Below, in pieces: positions 32,942 through 45,698 of a stretch of 64,000 nucleotides of DNA (its first letter is position 1; every line of letters begins with the position of its first letter). Origin of the DNA: Arachnopeziza araneosa (lineage: Eukaryota > Ascomycota > Leotiomycetes > Helotiales > Arachnopezizaceae); NCBI GenBank assembly GCA_003988855.1, contig QYAI01000011.1, positions 248,001 through 312,000 on the forward strand, given 5' to 3'. The position numbers were made by a program, and so were the translations under genes. The notes below the pieces were generated by a model that had not been told where the DNA came from, did not search any database, and saw only the letters and a program-made list of their open reading frames with translations.

Positions 32942-34510
32942 TTAAAACTGCAGCTCCGACTTGTGGAAGTTTGTATCTTCTGCCTTATAGTGATCTGCAA
33001 CTATCCGATAAAGATATGAGGGGGCATGTGCGCCGCTGCCATTGCATATTAGGATAAGAATTATTTTTGAATCATTGTGACTTACAGGTTGGTAATATAT
33101 AGGTCAACAAGATCTGGAGGGACATAATCATATAATGGGTTGTCCACCTCCAGATTGTTCACCAAAGCGCCATTTTCGTAAGCGATAACATTTTCAGGTT
33201 CTCCATACTCAATCAACGATTCAAACTCAAATGGGTACTCAGGGCTGAGCTTATACACCCCACTGACCACAATGACAGGCGTTTTATGAACCCTCGCGGC
33301 TTTAGCAATCAGTCGAGCACCAGCGGCTGCGATCAAACCTCCGTTTGCAATAACAGCATGGGTTGCCAGTATGACCTTGTTTACCCTTGACATTATGGCA
33401 AATATTGATGCGTCGGTCATAAGGATGACAGTAATCCCTGCGGCAGAGAGTGGCTTCAGAAATGATTCTGTACTCATCTCTTCACCAGTTTCCAGATCAT
33501 TGACTTTGCCCATTACTGCTGAATGGGTTGCCATATGGTCGTTTGGGTACGATTCAGCTACAATGAGAGTGAATTTGCGTTTGTCGGCAGCTTTGAGCAG
33601 GAACTTCTGAACGCTTAAAGATGATGAATGTGTGAGTATAACCTCGTTGGAATGAATATGTTCTTGGGCATAAGCCGCTATCTGGTCGTCGACTTGATCA
33701 AGCTCATCTATGATTTCCTCAATGCCACTAATGACTTCTGCCTTTAAGTCTTTGGTTGACGTTGCTATTCTTTGCGATAGTGAAGACGCGCTGATGACAG
33801 CTCTATTTGGGGGAGAATTGGCGCCTGGAGGTGTAGCAGATGGTGAAGGAACCGCAGAGAGTAAATTGAACATAGATTGCTGAACGGGAACACCATTTAA
33901 AACTGCGAAAGATGTGTGCGAAGTCATCAGCGGGGGTCGAGAAGTCGACTGTGAGCGCACTGCAAATACATCGTCGTCGTTCATTTCAATGGTCAATTTT
34001 GAAGGATCTGAGGATCTGTATCGAAGCGGACTGGAAGTTGGAGGCAGGATTTCGTGCCTAGGGCCCGGATCGCTTGGTTCACGTTTGGGAGAATCCAACT
34101 GGCTATTTGATGCCGAGTCACTTGCATCCTCGAGCCTTTCTTCCTTGGCCTCATCTCTGATCATTCCTAGGACCCGACGCACTATATTGCCCACCACCAT
34201 CTCTCGGGGCTGAGCTTCTATGAGTCTTTGACCAACGTCTTGTATTCTTTCCAAAAGCTTTCCAATATCGGTCCATTTAAATTTTGCTACAACACGCAGT
34301 AACAAGTGAGCCGTTGCCATTGCGCATGGCCTCGAGCTTTTAATCTGTCTTCGCTTGAGAAGTCTACACAGCACTGTCAGTTGACGATATACCACGAGCT
34401 CGAATGACTTGCGAGATCAGGTTCTCAATGGACGACTCTAAAGGTGAGGCTTTGAGAGACATGAGAAAGGCGCGCAGGTTTGGCGCATAGCCGGCTTGTA
34501 GAGAAGGCAT
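32942..34510 (-). CDS. GCD7: Translation initiation factor eIF2B subunit beta
   Basis: Exons on the minus strand are 34510-34413, 34363-33086 and 33035-32942, encoding 489 residues. The N-terminal helical part MPSLQAGYAPNLRAFLMSLKA continues through ENLIS-LLKRRQIKSSRPCAMATA, a join that needs a GC donor at 34412-34411. The family block AQPREMVVGNIVRRVLGMIRDE is followed by a disordered Ser/Pro-rich insert. The catalytic-core fold has SSLSVQKFLLKA, VAESYPNDHM, ITVILMTDASIFAIMSRVNKVILATHAVIANGGLIAAAGARLIA and VPPDLVDLYITN-LGAHAPSYLYRIVADHY. It is part of the guanine-nucleotide exchange factor for eIF2 and of the regulatory core sensing eIF2 phosphorylation. The last exon is needed to complete the conserved PSYLYR tail. 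Confidence 0.93.
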
Positions 34511-35213
34511 TCTGAAATAGTTACGTCGGCGATCAAGGATCTTCTGCCGTACCTTGGTGGCAGATAAGATCGTACAGAGTGTTTTTGAGTGTCGAGGAGG
34601 GGTTGCAGTTGCTTTACCAACGAGGCAGTGGTTGCACTGCAAACTCGTTGAGTTATGATAATTGTTGCAAAATGGATTGAAAACCCAATATCTGCGACTG
34701 TGCTAGATCATGTCAGTGTTTGGTTTCATGACAGATGGGGGAAAAACTCGAACGGTTTTATCCAGTACTGTATCAAGAGTCACGACGAGGCGAGGCTCTA
34801 CTTCGGCAATACGCGCTTAGGAACGTGCTCTTGCATTCAATATCACCTCCATGAACTCACGCGCAACACATATCTACATACTGTTGACTTCGACATTATT
34901 TCATGTAACTACCAGCTCACTGATGGGGCAAAAGATCTATACTGTCCTAGCAGTACCGTCGAATGACCCAAGCTTTCCTCTTCGTTAAGCAGATTAACCT
35001 GGCATTCCTGATCTATACCTGACCCCAGAAAGTACCAACAAAGAAACAGTTCGATCGTGTGTGAACAAGCCGTTCCCACCTTCGCGTCTCAGCACTAGAT
35101 AGAAGAAGCGTCAGATTGTTTTGCGCTTGAGCAAAATTCCAAGCTTATAAAGTGGACGAACATCTAGGATACCGGAAACCCAGCCATTGTCCCTTCATGG
35201 CTAGGGTACGAAG
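34511..35213. other. Divergent promoter region of GCD7 and NEM1
   Basis: 703 nt. Short frames on both strands are not gene-like. Confidence 0.5.
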
Positions 35214-36872
35214 ATGAACTCTCTGAACATCCTCTCGGCGCGTGTGTCACCACCGACCACCCCAGCACCATCACGCAGTAATTCTTACGGCAATATCTTG
35301 TCCACTGTGGCGTCGGCGGAGTCAAGAGGAGGTTCAATAGAGGATGGGTACAACGAAAAGTTAAGGGAGATCGGCAATGACGTTGGCGGCGACGACAACA
35401 ACGAATGTGAGCCTATTCACGATGCAACGCCCTCTGCAGAGCAGGATAATAAGGAGAATAATGATGTGACAGCAACCAGGTGGCTTATCGTTCCAAGACG
35501 GGTTGCGGTCTCCATCATCAACTCAATTCGCTGGATGCTGTCTACTTTGGCTGCGCCTGGGGTGTATTTCATAGCCTGTCTATATAATGAGAATGGTGCA
35601 TTCTCGCCATTGTCCCAGATGCAGAAACTAGGGGCTTCCATATCACGCGGCTCGAGGACGGCATCCACTGCACAGGTGGTTGGCATTTCTTCTTCCGATG
35701 AAGATAGCTTGATAGGGCGTAAGCAATCCCAAAATACGAAGTCTGGAGTACGAGGATCAACTAGAGGGATGCGGGGTGCATCGTCATCCTCTTCCTCAGG
35801 CTTGTCTTCAGAGTCTGAGTCTGATTTAGATCGCTCTATGAGTGAGACAGAGCAAACTGCTCTACCAGTCCGCCATACCCGTTCAAAATCCTTTCAGAAT
35901 CCCGACGAAATCGCCCCAGCTCGAAGGTCTATTCGCATCAAGCTTCACAACGAGGACAATCTGCGCCAACGAAAGCATCGAAAAGCCCAGTCAACCACCA
36001 CTCAAAGTAATGGTTCTGGTGCCATTGCAGTTGGCGAAATATCTCCAGCGACACTTAAATCTCCAACGTCTCCAGCCGCCTCTCTACTTTTAACAAAGTA
36101 CCCGCGCGCTCCAGCACCTCCTCGGCCACTAATACCGCGACGCCAACCCTCGTACACGCTTCCCGATCCCCCAGGTGGAAGATTGATCCAGAAGACGCTC
36201 ATACTCGATTTAGACGAAACTTTGATTCACAGCATGGCCAAAGGTGGTCGGATGAGCACAGGTCACATGGTTGAGGTAAAACTCAGCACAATCGTCGGAG
36301 CCGGTGGGAGTACTGCTCCTGGACCACAGCATCCTATTCTGTACTATGTGCATAAGCGGCCGCATTGTGACGATTTTCTGAGGCGGGTAGGTTTTTCTCA
36401 AGGATTTTGGAAATGCTTCTTGCTGACTGTTGGAGGTTTGCAAATGGTATAATCTTGTCATTTTTACAGCATCAGTCCAGGAGTATGCAGATCCTGTGAT
36501 AGATTGGTTGGAGCAGGAGCGAAAGTTTTTTTCTGGTCGGTATTACCGACAGCACTGTACATACCGCCATGGGGCCTTTATCAAGGATTTGAGCTCCGTT
36601 GAGCCAGACCTCAGTAAGGTCATGATACTGGACAATAGTCCGTTGAGTTACATGTTCCATCAAGGTAGGAGAGATATGACGCTCGTGGTATAAACTAAAC
36701 TGCATATTCTGACACGCGTCTAGACAACGCGATACCTATAGAAGGATGGATCAATGATCCTACAGATAACGATCTCCTTCACCTTGTGCCACTCTTGGAG
36801 GGCTTGCAGTATGTTACCGATGTACGAGCCTTTCTTGCTCTTCGTGGTGGGGAGGATGGAAAACATAGTTAG
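35214..36872 (+). CDS. NEM1: Nuclear envelope phosphatase NEM1 (HAD/CTD-type)
   Basis: Exons are 35214-36386, 36436-36664 and 36724-36872, encoding 516 residues. The N-terminal region is Ser and Thr-rich. A hydrophobic membrane region at about residues 95-123 (VAVSIINSIRWMLSTLAAPGVYFIACLY) would anchor it in the ER/nuclear envelope. After a disordered linker with acidic and Ser runs comes the phosphatase domain: LILDLDETLIHS (DxDxT motif near residue 331), HKRPHCDDFLRR-VCKWYNLVIFTAS, YADPVIDWLEQE, RYYRQHCTYRHGAFIKDLS, VMILDNSPLSYMFHQ-DNAIPIEGWINDPTDNDLL. With SPO7 it dephosphorylates lipin/Pah1 and so steers phosphatidate toward storage lipid. All junctions restore conserved blocks. Confidence 0.95.
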
Positions 36873-37286
36873 CGTAAATTGACTCATAAATGGGACTAAT
36901 TCTACAACCATCATATTGTCGGCCAGATGCAAGTGAGTTGTTTTCTGAGATATGTATCTTTAAAGTCTCATCTCTAAAGTGAAGTATATTTGGCAAAATC
37001 TTCCTTGCATGGCTCTTCAGCCACCAGGACCTGCGAACAAGGCTGTAGCCTTGTCGTGCCCCACCAAAAATTAGATGAGCAAGAGCCCCGACTTATCCCA
37101 CTTCACCTGCTTCACCACATACACTGCTATCGCATGACTTTAACTACGGCGACAACCTTGCTCCCTGGTTGTTTAAGTGTTGGATAGATGGATAGAACAC
37201 AGTTCCGTCGATTCACATGCACTACCTGCGTCTTCTTCAATCCTTCTAACAATCTTTACTAGAACTCCTTCTTCAACATAATCATA
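36873..37286. other. Intergenic, 414 nt, upstream of RPC1
   Basis: NEM1 3' flank and RPC1 promoter; nothing else recognised. Confidence 0.55.
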
Positions 37287-40200
37287 ATGCAGTCAATGGC
37301 CACTAGCACTGGCGAGTCTGTGAAAGGCTCCGTCGTAGACAAACTCCCCAAGAGGTTCAAGGAGCTCAAATTTGGGATTCAAAGCACCCAGCAGATGGTC
37401 TCCCAAGCTGTTCTAGAAGTATCAGACAGAGCCCTCTATGATGTCGAAAACATGCGGAAGCCAGTAAAAAATGGAGCCTTGGATCCGCTAATGGTAAAAA
37501 TCCCTGTACTGTGCAGTATTGATTGCCTATTAAAATCCTTAGGGTACATCCTCGAAAACGGGTACTTGTGGTACTTGCGGAGAGGGACTTCAAAATTGTA
37601 ATGGTGAGTACAGACGTTAAGGCCTACGGTTTTTGATAACGAATACGGACAGGCCATTTCGGGCATTGCAGGCTTGCTCTTCCTTGTTTCCATATCGGGT
37701 ACCTAAAACTCGTTCAAATGTTCTTGCAAAATATCTGCAAAGACTGTGCCAGAGTACTGCTCACTGATACTGAACGTCGAAGTTTCCTAAAGGATTTACG
37801 GCGACCTGGAATCGACAACTTGAAGCGAACTCAGATTTGTAAAAAGATCAATGAGCAGTGCAGAAAAGCAAAGTTATGCCCGTACTGCGGGGCTGTCAAC
37901 GGCCAGATCCGAAAAATCGGGGTACTTAAATTGGCCCATGACAAGTATCAGGCCTATAATAAATCGACTTCTACGAAGAAAGTTGCTCCCACGAGCATGG
38001 TTATACTCCATAAGTCTTTTGATGAAGCAAAGAAGAATAACTCCGAGCTTGATAAGCATATGAAGAAAGCCATGGACGACCTCAACCCATTGAGGGTTCT
38101 AAACTTATTCAAGATGATAATCCCCAGCGATTGTGAGCTTTTAGGCCTGAATCCAGCAGAAGGTCGCCCGGAAATGTTCTTATGGCAATTTGTGCCAGCA
38201 CCCCCCATCTGCATTCGCCCCTCAGTAGCCCAAGAAAGTGCGAGCACAGAGGATGATCTCACGACAAAACTTGCCGATATTGTACACATTAGTTCATTGA
38301 TTCGAGCTGCTCTACAAAAAGGGCAACCTGTACAGACCATCGTCGAGCAATGGGATTATCTTCAGCTTCAAATTGCTATGTATGTCAATAGTGACGTTCC
38401 AGGACTGCAACAGCCTGGCTTTGGAAAAGCTATCCGCGGATTCTGCCAACGACTGAAAGGCAAACAGGGTCGGTTTCGTGGCAACCTATCCGGAAAGCGT
38501 GTAGATTTCTCTGGCCGAACTGTCATCTCTCCTGACCCTAATCTAGGAATTGACCAGGTCGCAATTCCAATTCTTGTAGCCAAGAACCTTACGTACCCAG
38601 AACGAGCCCAACGACACAATCTTGACAAGTTACGAAGGTGCATTTTGAATGGACCCAACATACACCCAGGTGCGCAGCAGATTATCAAGAAAGATAGCGA
38701 TCATAAAATATCCTTGAAATTCGCCCGCAGAGAGATTGAGGCAAAGCACCTCAAAATCGGAGATATAGTTGAGAGACATCTTGAAGATGGTGATATCGTG
38801 CTATTCAACCGCCAACCGTCCTTGCACAAACTCAGTATTATGAGTCATTACGTGAAGGTTAGACCTTGGAGAACATTTCGCCTGAATGAATGTGTTTGCA
38901 ACCCATATAATGCCGATTTCGACGGTGATGAGATGAATTTGCATGTTCCCCAAACCGAAGAAGCTAGAACAGAAGCTATCAACCTAATGGGAGTTAAGAA
39001 CAACCTATCTACGCCGAAAAATGGAGAGCCAATTATCTCGGCAACCCAAGATTTCATTACAGCAGCCTATCTTTTGAGCAGCAAAGAAAACTTTTTCGAC
39101 CGAAAGACGTTTACAAACCTTTGCATGTATATGGTGGATAGCGATACTCATTTAGATCTTCCCCCACCAGCGATACTAAAACCTGAGGCCATGTGGACTG
39201 GCAAACAGGTGTTCAGCATCTTGATGCGGCCAAATAATAAATCTCCTGTCAAGGTCAACCTCGATGCCAAATGTCGAGACTATAAAGCAAAGCCTGGTCA
39301 AACTCCCGATATGGACCTTAATGACGGTTGGCTTGTGGTACGAAATTCAGAAGTCATGTGTGGTCGGATGGACAAGACAACTGTAGGTTCTGGGAAAAAA
39401 GATTCAATTTTCTACATTATTTTGAGAGATTTCGGGCCAGACGAGGCTGTCATTGCCATGAACAGGCTTGCCAAAATCTCAGCTAGATATCTCACAAACC
39501 AGGGTTTCTCAATTGGAATCAGCGACGTCTACCCGTCCCAGAATTTGAAGGACAAAAAACAAGCCCTAGTCTCTAAAGCTTATCAGGAATGCGAGAAGCT
39601 GATTCAAACATTCAAAGATGGCAAATTAGAAAAAGCAACTGGTTGCAACATGGAGGAGACTCTAGAAAACGCCATATCTGGTATCCTCAGCAGAGTTAGG
39701 CAGCAAGCTGGCGAGTACTGTATAGAGACCCTCAGCAAATGGAATGCCCCTCTTATTATGGCAAAGTCGGGATCTAAAGGATCTAACATTAACGTTGCTC
39801 AAATGGTGGCGGTTGTCGGACAACAGATCATAGGTGGTCAGCGAGTTCCAGACGGCTTTCAAGATCGAAGTCTACCACATTTCCCAAAGAATGCTAGGCA
39901 ACCTCCCTCCAAGGGGTTTGTCAAGAACAGCTTCTTTTCCGGGTTGACTCCCACCGAGTTCTTGTTTCACGCTATATCTGGACGTGAAGGTTTGGTTGAC
40001 ACAGCTGTCAAGACTGCAGAAACTGGGTACATGTCGAGACGATTAATGAAATCGCTTGAAGACTTGTCCACACAATATGACGATACTGTCCGTAACTCAT
40101 CAGGCATCATCGTACAATTTCAGTTCGGCGCTGATAAACTGGATCCAGTTGATATGGAGGGAAGCGCAGTACCTGTTAATTTTGAGCGGACTTGGACTCA

Positions 40201-41794
40201 CGCTGAGAGTTTAACGTGGGACAACAGAGACAAGTGTTTACTCCCCTTTGAAATAACTGCCTATTGCGATGTGCTTCTAGCCCCAGAAAGATCAAAATAT
40301 GCAAGAAAGGGGCTCCTGAAAGAATCTCTTGACTATGATGATCGAACGGACTATGCGATTGACGAATTTGAGAGCGCAAGGGATTTCCTATCCACAATTA
40401 CTAAGTTCGTTGTAGGACTTGCTTCAAAATTAGCTAATGCACGTCAACGAGCAGGCCTTCAGGAGTTTCAAGTCGACCCTCTCCTGTCAGGAGACATATA
40501 CGACGAAATGAGAGAGGAAAAATCCAGGAGAGATAAGGTAGAGCGCGTAGCTAAAGTCTCACGCCAAACTCTAAAGGTTTTCATCAGTTTATGCTTGAAC
40601 AAGTACGCAAAGGCTCATGTTGAGCCTGGTCATGCTGTCGGGGCTGTTGGGGCACAATCTATCGGAGAACCCGGAACTCAAATGACTCTGAAGACTTTCC
40701 ATTTTGCTGGAGTTGCTGGCATGAGTATCACACAGGGAGTTCCACGTATCAAGGAAATCATAAACGCATCTCGCGTAATCAGCACTCCTGTTATCTCCTG
40801 CCCTCTCGAAAATAATAAGCAGATCGAGGCAGCTCGAGTTGTTAAAGGCCGTATCGAGAAAACTTACATCTCAGACGTAATTCGTTTCATTGAGGACATG
40901 TGGTCTGCCAAACGGGCAACTTTGTGTCTTTCAGTCGATGTTGACGCTCTCAATGATATGCATCTCGGCATTACAGTAGGCGACATCGCCCAGACCATCT
41001 CGACAAACAAGAAGCTCAAACTTCGCGATTCCGACGTGATTGTGTCGAATCACTGCATTTTTGTCCATGTTGCCTCGGAAGGTGGTAGCAGTTCTACCGG
41101 TCGCGGTGGCGTACTAAAAAACAAACCTATGATGGATGAGAGTGGATGTAACCTTTTGCTTCGAGTTAATTATTTGAAACGTACCCTCCCAAATATCGCT
41201 ATCTCCGGTTATCCTGAAGCAACTCGAGCGATTATTCAGACATCAGAGAAAAGTGAAAACACGGTCTTAGTGGAAGGTTATGGACTGCGAGCATGCATGA
41301 CAACTGAAGGAGTAATTGGCACACAGACAACAACAAATAGCGTTATGGAATGCCGTGATGTTCTGGGCATTGAGGCTGCACGTACGACAATTGCAAAAGA
41401 GATTGGAGCTGTCATGGGTGACATGGGCATCGATCCTAGGCACATGCAACTTCTAGCTGATGTTATGACATACAAAGGTGAAGTCCTTGGGATTACTCGT
41501 TTTGGGCTTTCGAAGATGCGAGACAGCGTCCTGCAACTTGCTTCATTTGAGAAGACACCTGATCATCTCTTTGAGGCAGCAGCAGGTATGAAGACTGATC
41601 TTATCGAAGGGGTTAGTGAGTGTATCATTATGGGCCAGACAATGAGTATCGGGACAGGATCTTTCAAAGTTGTCAGGCGATTAGGGCTTGAGCCAGACGA
41701 TACCAAGAGCAAAGTGACAGCCTTCGAGGATGCATGGAAGTGGGATCAACTACAGCGAAAAAAGCACAAGAGGTATGTATCCACGGAGTTTTAG
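37287..41794 (+). CDS. RPC1: RNA polymerase III largest subunit
   Basis: Exons are 37287-37493, 37543-37603 and 37653-41794, encoding 1469 residues, matching the ~1460 of yeast Rpc160. The N-terminal clamp zinc motif CGTCGEGLQNCNGHFGHC crosses the second junction, and CKDC and CPYCG form the second site. The active-site loop NADFDGDEMNLHVPQ, the bridge-helix and trigger-loop region (HAVGAVGAQSIGEPGTQMTLKTFHFAG) and the Pol III-type GVPRIKEIINASR are intact. It synthesises tRNA, 5S rRNA and other small RNAs in the nucleus. The last residues (KHKRYVSTEF) cross a GTATGT donor-like site at 41773, so a further intron and a slightly different C-terminus are possible. The domain assignment is not in doubt. 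Confidence 0.97.
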
Positions 41795-42116
41795 ATGGGA
41801 GATATTGCGATTTGTCGCATACCCAACGGAATAAGTAGCGTGTCAAAAAGGTCAACCTCTTAGATAGGGTGGTCAATCCATATCTAGAATCTAGCTAGAA
41901 AATTTGGTGGTACTTTCAATAGATGTCGAAGCAGATGGCCAGGACTTTATACCTTGGTAACTAATTTCGAAGTTCAATTCAGAATTTCTTAGAGGCTAGT
42001 TCGCAACCTAAAGCTGCACATGCTTTGGCAGACTTCTACGAGTAATAGGCTGATCAAAGATCGCATCGCACCAGCTCTCCATGCCATCTCTTATATTATT
42101 TCTAGTACGCCATAGT
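41795..42116. other. Intergenic, 322 nt, between convergent RPC1 and ceramidase
   Basis: 3' flanks only; nothing recognised. Confidence 0.55.
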
Positions 42117-44643
42117 TCAGGTTACTAATACAAACTCACCGCTAATGCCCTCAAAGGCAGTAATCCGACCACCAATGGCCTTCGAATCACCATAATACCT
42201 TATGCGGTACCGCCCGGGATCTGCCCAAGCTTCGGTCTCCCACGCAACCATGACTTCACTAGTACCTAATAGTTCACTTGTTCTTTTCCAATTAAAGATT
42301 AAACTCCAGTCACTGTCGTCCCGAACACGTGACCAGCTGCCAAGTTTTGTGTCGAGCTTCTCCACTGCAGCATAGGTTTCCTCTAGACGAAGAGAATTTC
42401 GTGGATTTGCTCCAACAAACGACACGGACACAACAGAGCCTAATAAATAAGAATGATCGACATCTGTCTTTACATCCCCAAATTTTTTGAATATTGGCGT
42501 ACCATCAAACACAACCCCTGTGATGAAAGAAAGAGATTTGTTTGAGTTGTCTGGAGGAGATGGCCCAGGAGAAGGATGTAATTTAGAAGCTGGATGCAAG
42601 TAGGGCAGATAGGTGAGTGTTAAATTGATATACGCATCCAATGTAAACGGCCCATATAGGGTGGAAGCACCTTCGTATCTCTGAATTCCATATTCTTCGA
42701 CAGTCGCAATATAATGAGTATAGCTATTAGCAGGTCCGCCGATGAGCACTATTGGTTCAAGATCGGAAGTCCCAGATAGCGCAAGTGAAGCAGCAGATTT
42801 CTGAACAGCATCCTTCCACCGCCTTCCTGCCATTGTGGTTGCTTCGCCGGGGCTAACAATTATGAGAAGCTGCCCAACCCGGAGGACTTGTATATCCACA
42901 ATATTTGGCGTCCAGAGATATGGGCTAGTAATCTCGCCAACATCGAGAAGAATAGGTTTTGGGAAATGGCAACGTTTTTGATGTTCACTTGGTTCCTTCA
43001 AGAGCCCAGAAACGACGCGCCATACACTGGAATCTCGGCGAGTTAGCATTTATTCTTCCAGCTTGTTTCAGAGTGAGAAGGGTTAAAATCACTGGGAGCG
43101 ATGTCTTGAGTAATGACTTGGAAGACTCTGTCTCAGGAGCAAAACACATAGAATTGAAGAACTCGGGGATCCTTACGGAGAAGCATTTGGTTCCTTTGGG
43201 TCATTCTGTGTGAAATCGAAGGCTCCAGGTCCATCAGATGTCCCGGCAGCAAATGAATAACCCAAAGCTGCAGGGCAGGTGCGCACGAGACTTCCATTTG
43301 CTAAAGGAAATGTGAAATTTGACATATTTTCAAAAACGTGAAATGCTTTGACAGTTGCGCCTCGGATCGGGGTACCTTTCGAGTCCAATGTATCATACAA
43401 TGCTCGTGCTGCTTGGAACTGTCGTTTGCCAATTTCGAAACATGATGAAGCTCCATTGTCCTTGACTTGAAAGAAAGGGCCACGAGCATGGCAGTACTGG
43501 CTTTTGCCATCACTACATGTGCTATTTTGAAATGAACATTCACGATTTGAGCCATCCTCACACCATGCGCCTAGTACATTTGGGCTGGTATCACCGACAT
43601 TAGCTTGTGAGAAACCCGCTACAAATTCGTCAGCAACGCTTTCTTCCTTTGAGAAGCTTTTTTCGAACAAGCTAGCAGCAACTCCTTTGTTGTCACCTGA
43701 AATGAGAGTGTTGTTGCCTAACATCGATGTTCCGTGGGTTGGGAACCAAGTTAGAACACCGATATTCTTGTTATCAGATGCACGTTGAAATCTCAGGAGT
43801 GTCAAAGTTTTCTCAACTGTTCCATCCTCCTCAGCAGAGTCATTATATTTGACCCTTTCATGCTCGGGGTTGGCCAGGTAGGCGTACAGGCTGCGATTGA
43901 TATTGGCACCAAAGACTTTTGTGGCACCAACCATTAGGGAGCCTGGTTGAAGGCTGTTATGAGCTCTCTGGATAGACAGAATGGCACCATCAACGATCGC
44001 TCTATAACTTTGAGTGTCAAAACCCTTGCTTGTAATTTGAGGAAGCAGGTAATTTAGCCAAGCTCCGGGGCCCGAATGTGAGTGCGTTCCAGTCACAGCA
44101 ATGTTATGCTGGCCATATGCAGCAAAATCAGAACCAAGGCCAGCTAAACCTTTTAAGATTCCATATCTTACAGCAGTATCTCCAGACTGGGTGTCTAGAA
44201 CAAGATACACAAAGCGGTCATCCGGGTATTCGAGGTCTGCGATAATGAATGCTCGAGAATACAGTCTTTGCCGCAAACCAGAACCCACTTGCTTTGTATC
44301 GGCAAAGCCCATCATATTAATCTCAACTACTGGCCTAGAAGAGTGTCGTTAGAGATGTGGCTAAGCTCGCTCAAGGAGTATCTACTTGCCCAGTAATATC
44401 GGCTTTACCCACACCCAGCAAATACTGAGTCGGGCTGGGATTTTCATTGTCTGTTATTTCAGAATATTGATCAAATCCCGATAACCAAGATATCCCAATT
44501 TTTCCAAGGAGTAAGTTTGAGAAAGCGGAATATGCCAAAACCAGAATTATAATTATAGGCCCAGTTTTTGATAGGAAACGCTTCCTGAAATCCTCCTTGA
44601 ATCCTGTAGAAGAGCCAGCCTTCAAATCAGTGTTTTGGTCCAT
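42117..44643 (-). CDS. Neutral/alkaline ceramidase
   Basis: Exons on the minus strand are 44643-44390, 44334-43177 and 43026-42117, encoding 773 residues. A short cytosolic tail is followed by one hydrophobic segment (GPIIIILVLAYSAFSNLLLG), so it is either a type II membrane protein or secreted after cleavage. The catalytic part starts YLLGVGKADITG-PVVEINMMGFA, then VTGTHSHSGPGAWLNY (zinc ligands), FPTHGTSMLGNNTLISGDNKG containing the family's GNNTLISGDNKG block, FSQANVGDTSPN and SPGEATTMAGRRW. It hydrolyses ceramide to sphingosine and fatty acid at neutral pH. Intron 1 (44335-44389) uses a GC donor (GCAAGT). Many N-x-S/T sites fit luminal exposure. The gene is present in filamentous fungi and animals but not in S. 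cerevisiae. Confidence 0.93.
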
Positions 44644-44828
44644 TTTCTTGGATGGAAGAAGGTTGTGTTGCCTCAAAGAGAGTTGCCGGCATCTCTAAGT
44701 CTCCTTCATTCTTTTGGGAACGAGTGGCGGTCCAGCCTTGGAGCGCGAGGCGACAATCGCAAGGCTCGCAAAACTCCACAATCACTTCTTTCCTCGCAAC
44801 CTATCAAGCACAACAAATCAAAATCGAG
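44644..44828. promoter_or_regulatory. Compact bidirectional promoter, ceramidase / SPF27
   Basis: Only 185 bases separate the two start codons, the shortest divergent spacing in the window. Both transcripts must start within it, so control is likely shared. No specific site identified. Confidence 0.6.
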
Positions 44829-45488
44829 ATGCCACTTACCAACGCGATACATGATTCTCTGCCATATGTTGACAACGAGCCTTCTACTATAGAACGGGCT
44901 GCTGCTCTCTCTATCATCGCTGGCGAACTAGACTCTCAATTATCTCGCGAGCATCTGTCATTACCACCCCTCTCTACCCAACACTTCTCGCCAGCAATCG
45001 AAGCAGAACTGCAGCGCATTGACAGTAAACAACCCTTAAAAGCCGTCGATCTCTCGCGCTATGAAGCCTTGGAACCGCCAGCAACGTCCCCTCATAGTGA
45101 TGAAGAAGATCCGGCCTCCGTCATTAGATGGAGAGAAGCTCTGCAAAAAGCATACACAAGCCAGAGCTATCTAGCCGGCAGGCAGGAAAACCTAGTACAG
45201 TTGGAAAAATATGGGAAGAATTCTTGGCTCGTTGGTAATTCACAACTTGAGGACATCCTTCGACAATTGGAACGGGAGCTGGCTGAGAAGAAGACTAGGA
45301 TTGATGTGGTTGTGATCGAGAGAAAGAACGCACAGGAAGCAGTGAAAGGAGAGCTCAAAGGTTTGGATGATGCATGGAAGAGATGTGTTGGACGGACATT
45401 AGAGACAGAAGTTGCTGGTGAGAGCCTTCGGGCGGAGATTCTGGAACGAAGGAGGAAAGGTGCAGTAGAGGAGACAATGAGACTCTAA
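44829..45488 (+). CDS. Pre-mRNA splicing factor SPF27 (BCAS2/Cwf7 family)
   Basis: A single exon encodes 219 residues. The family pattern is visible: the N-terminal DSLPYVDNEP motif, a helical middle with LSRYEALEPP, and a long C-terminal coiled coil (LRQLERELAEKKTRIDVVVIERKNAQEAV...) ending in the typical LKGLDDAWKRCVGRTLETEVA. SPF27 is a core subunit of the Prp19/NineTeen complex that stabilises the activated spliceosome; S. pombe Cwf7 is its counterpart. The start at 44829 is chosen because it begins directly with the conserved MPLTNAIHDSLPY. It is the only intronless complete gene in the window. Confidence 0.92.
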   Translation: MPLTNAIHDSLPYVDNEPSTIERAAALSIIAGELDSQLSREHLSLPPLSTQHFSPAIEAELQRIDSKQPLKAVDLSRYEALEPPATSPHSDEEDPASVIRWREALQKAYTSQSYLAGRQENLVQLEKYGKNSWLVGNSQLEDILRQLERELAEKKTRIDVVVIERKNAQEAVKGELKGLDDAWKRCVGRTLETEVAGESLRAEILERRRKGAVEETMRL

Positions 45489-45698
45489 TTCCTGCACACT
45501 TTCGAGATGAGAGTCGCCGGATTCTGAGGTCACTAATCCAAGATGTGGAATCACTAATGAGCTTCAAATGGGTTTGATAATATCAGTGAATACTCTGCAT
45601 AAAGGTATCTGAGCCATCAAAGTAACTTATATTTCATGAGCGAGCGTTGCCCTATTAAACGCCTTTGAAAATCAGTACGCCCATGTCCCATTTGACCG

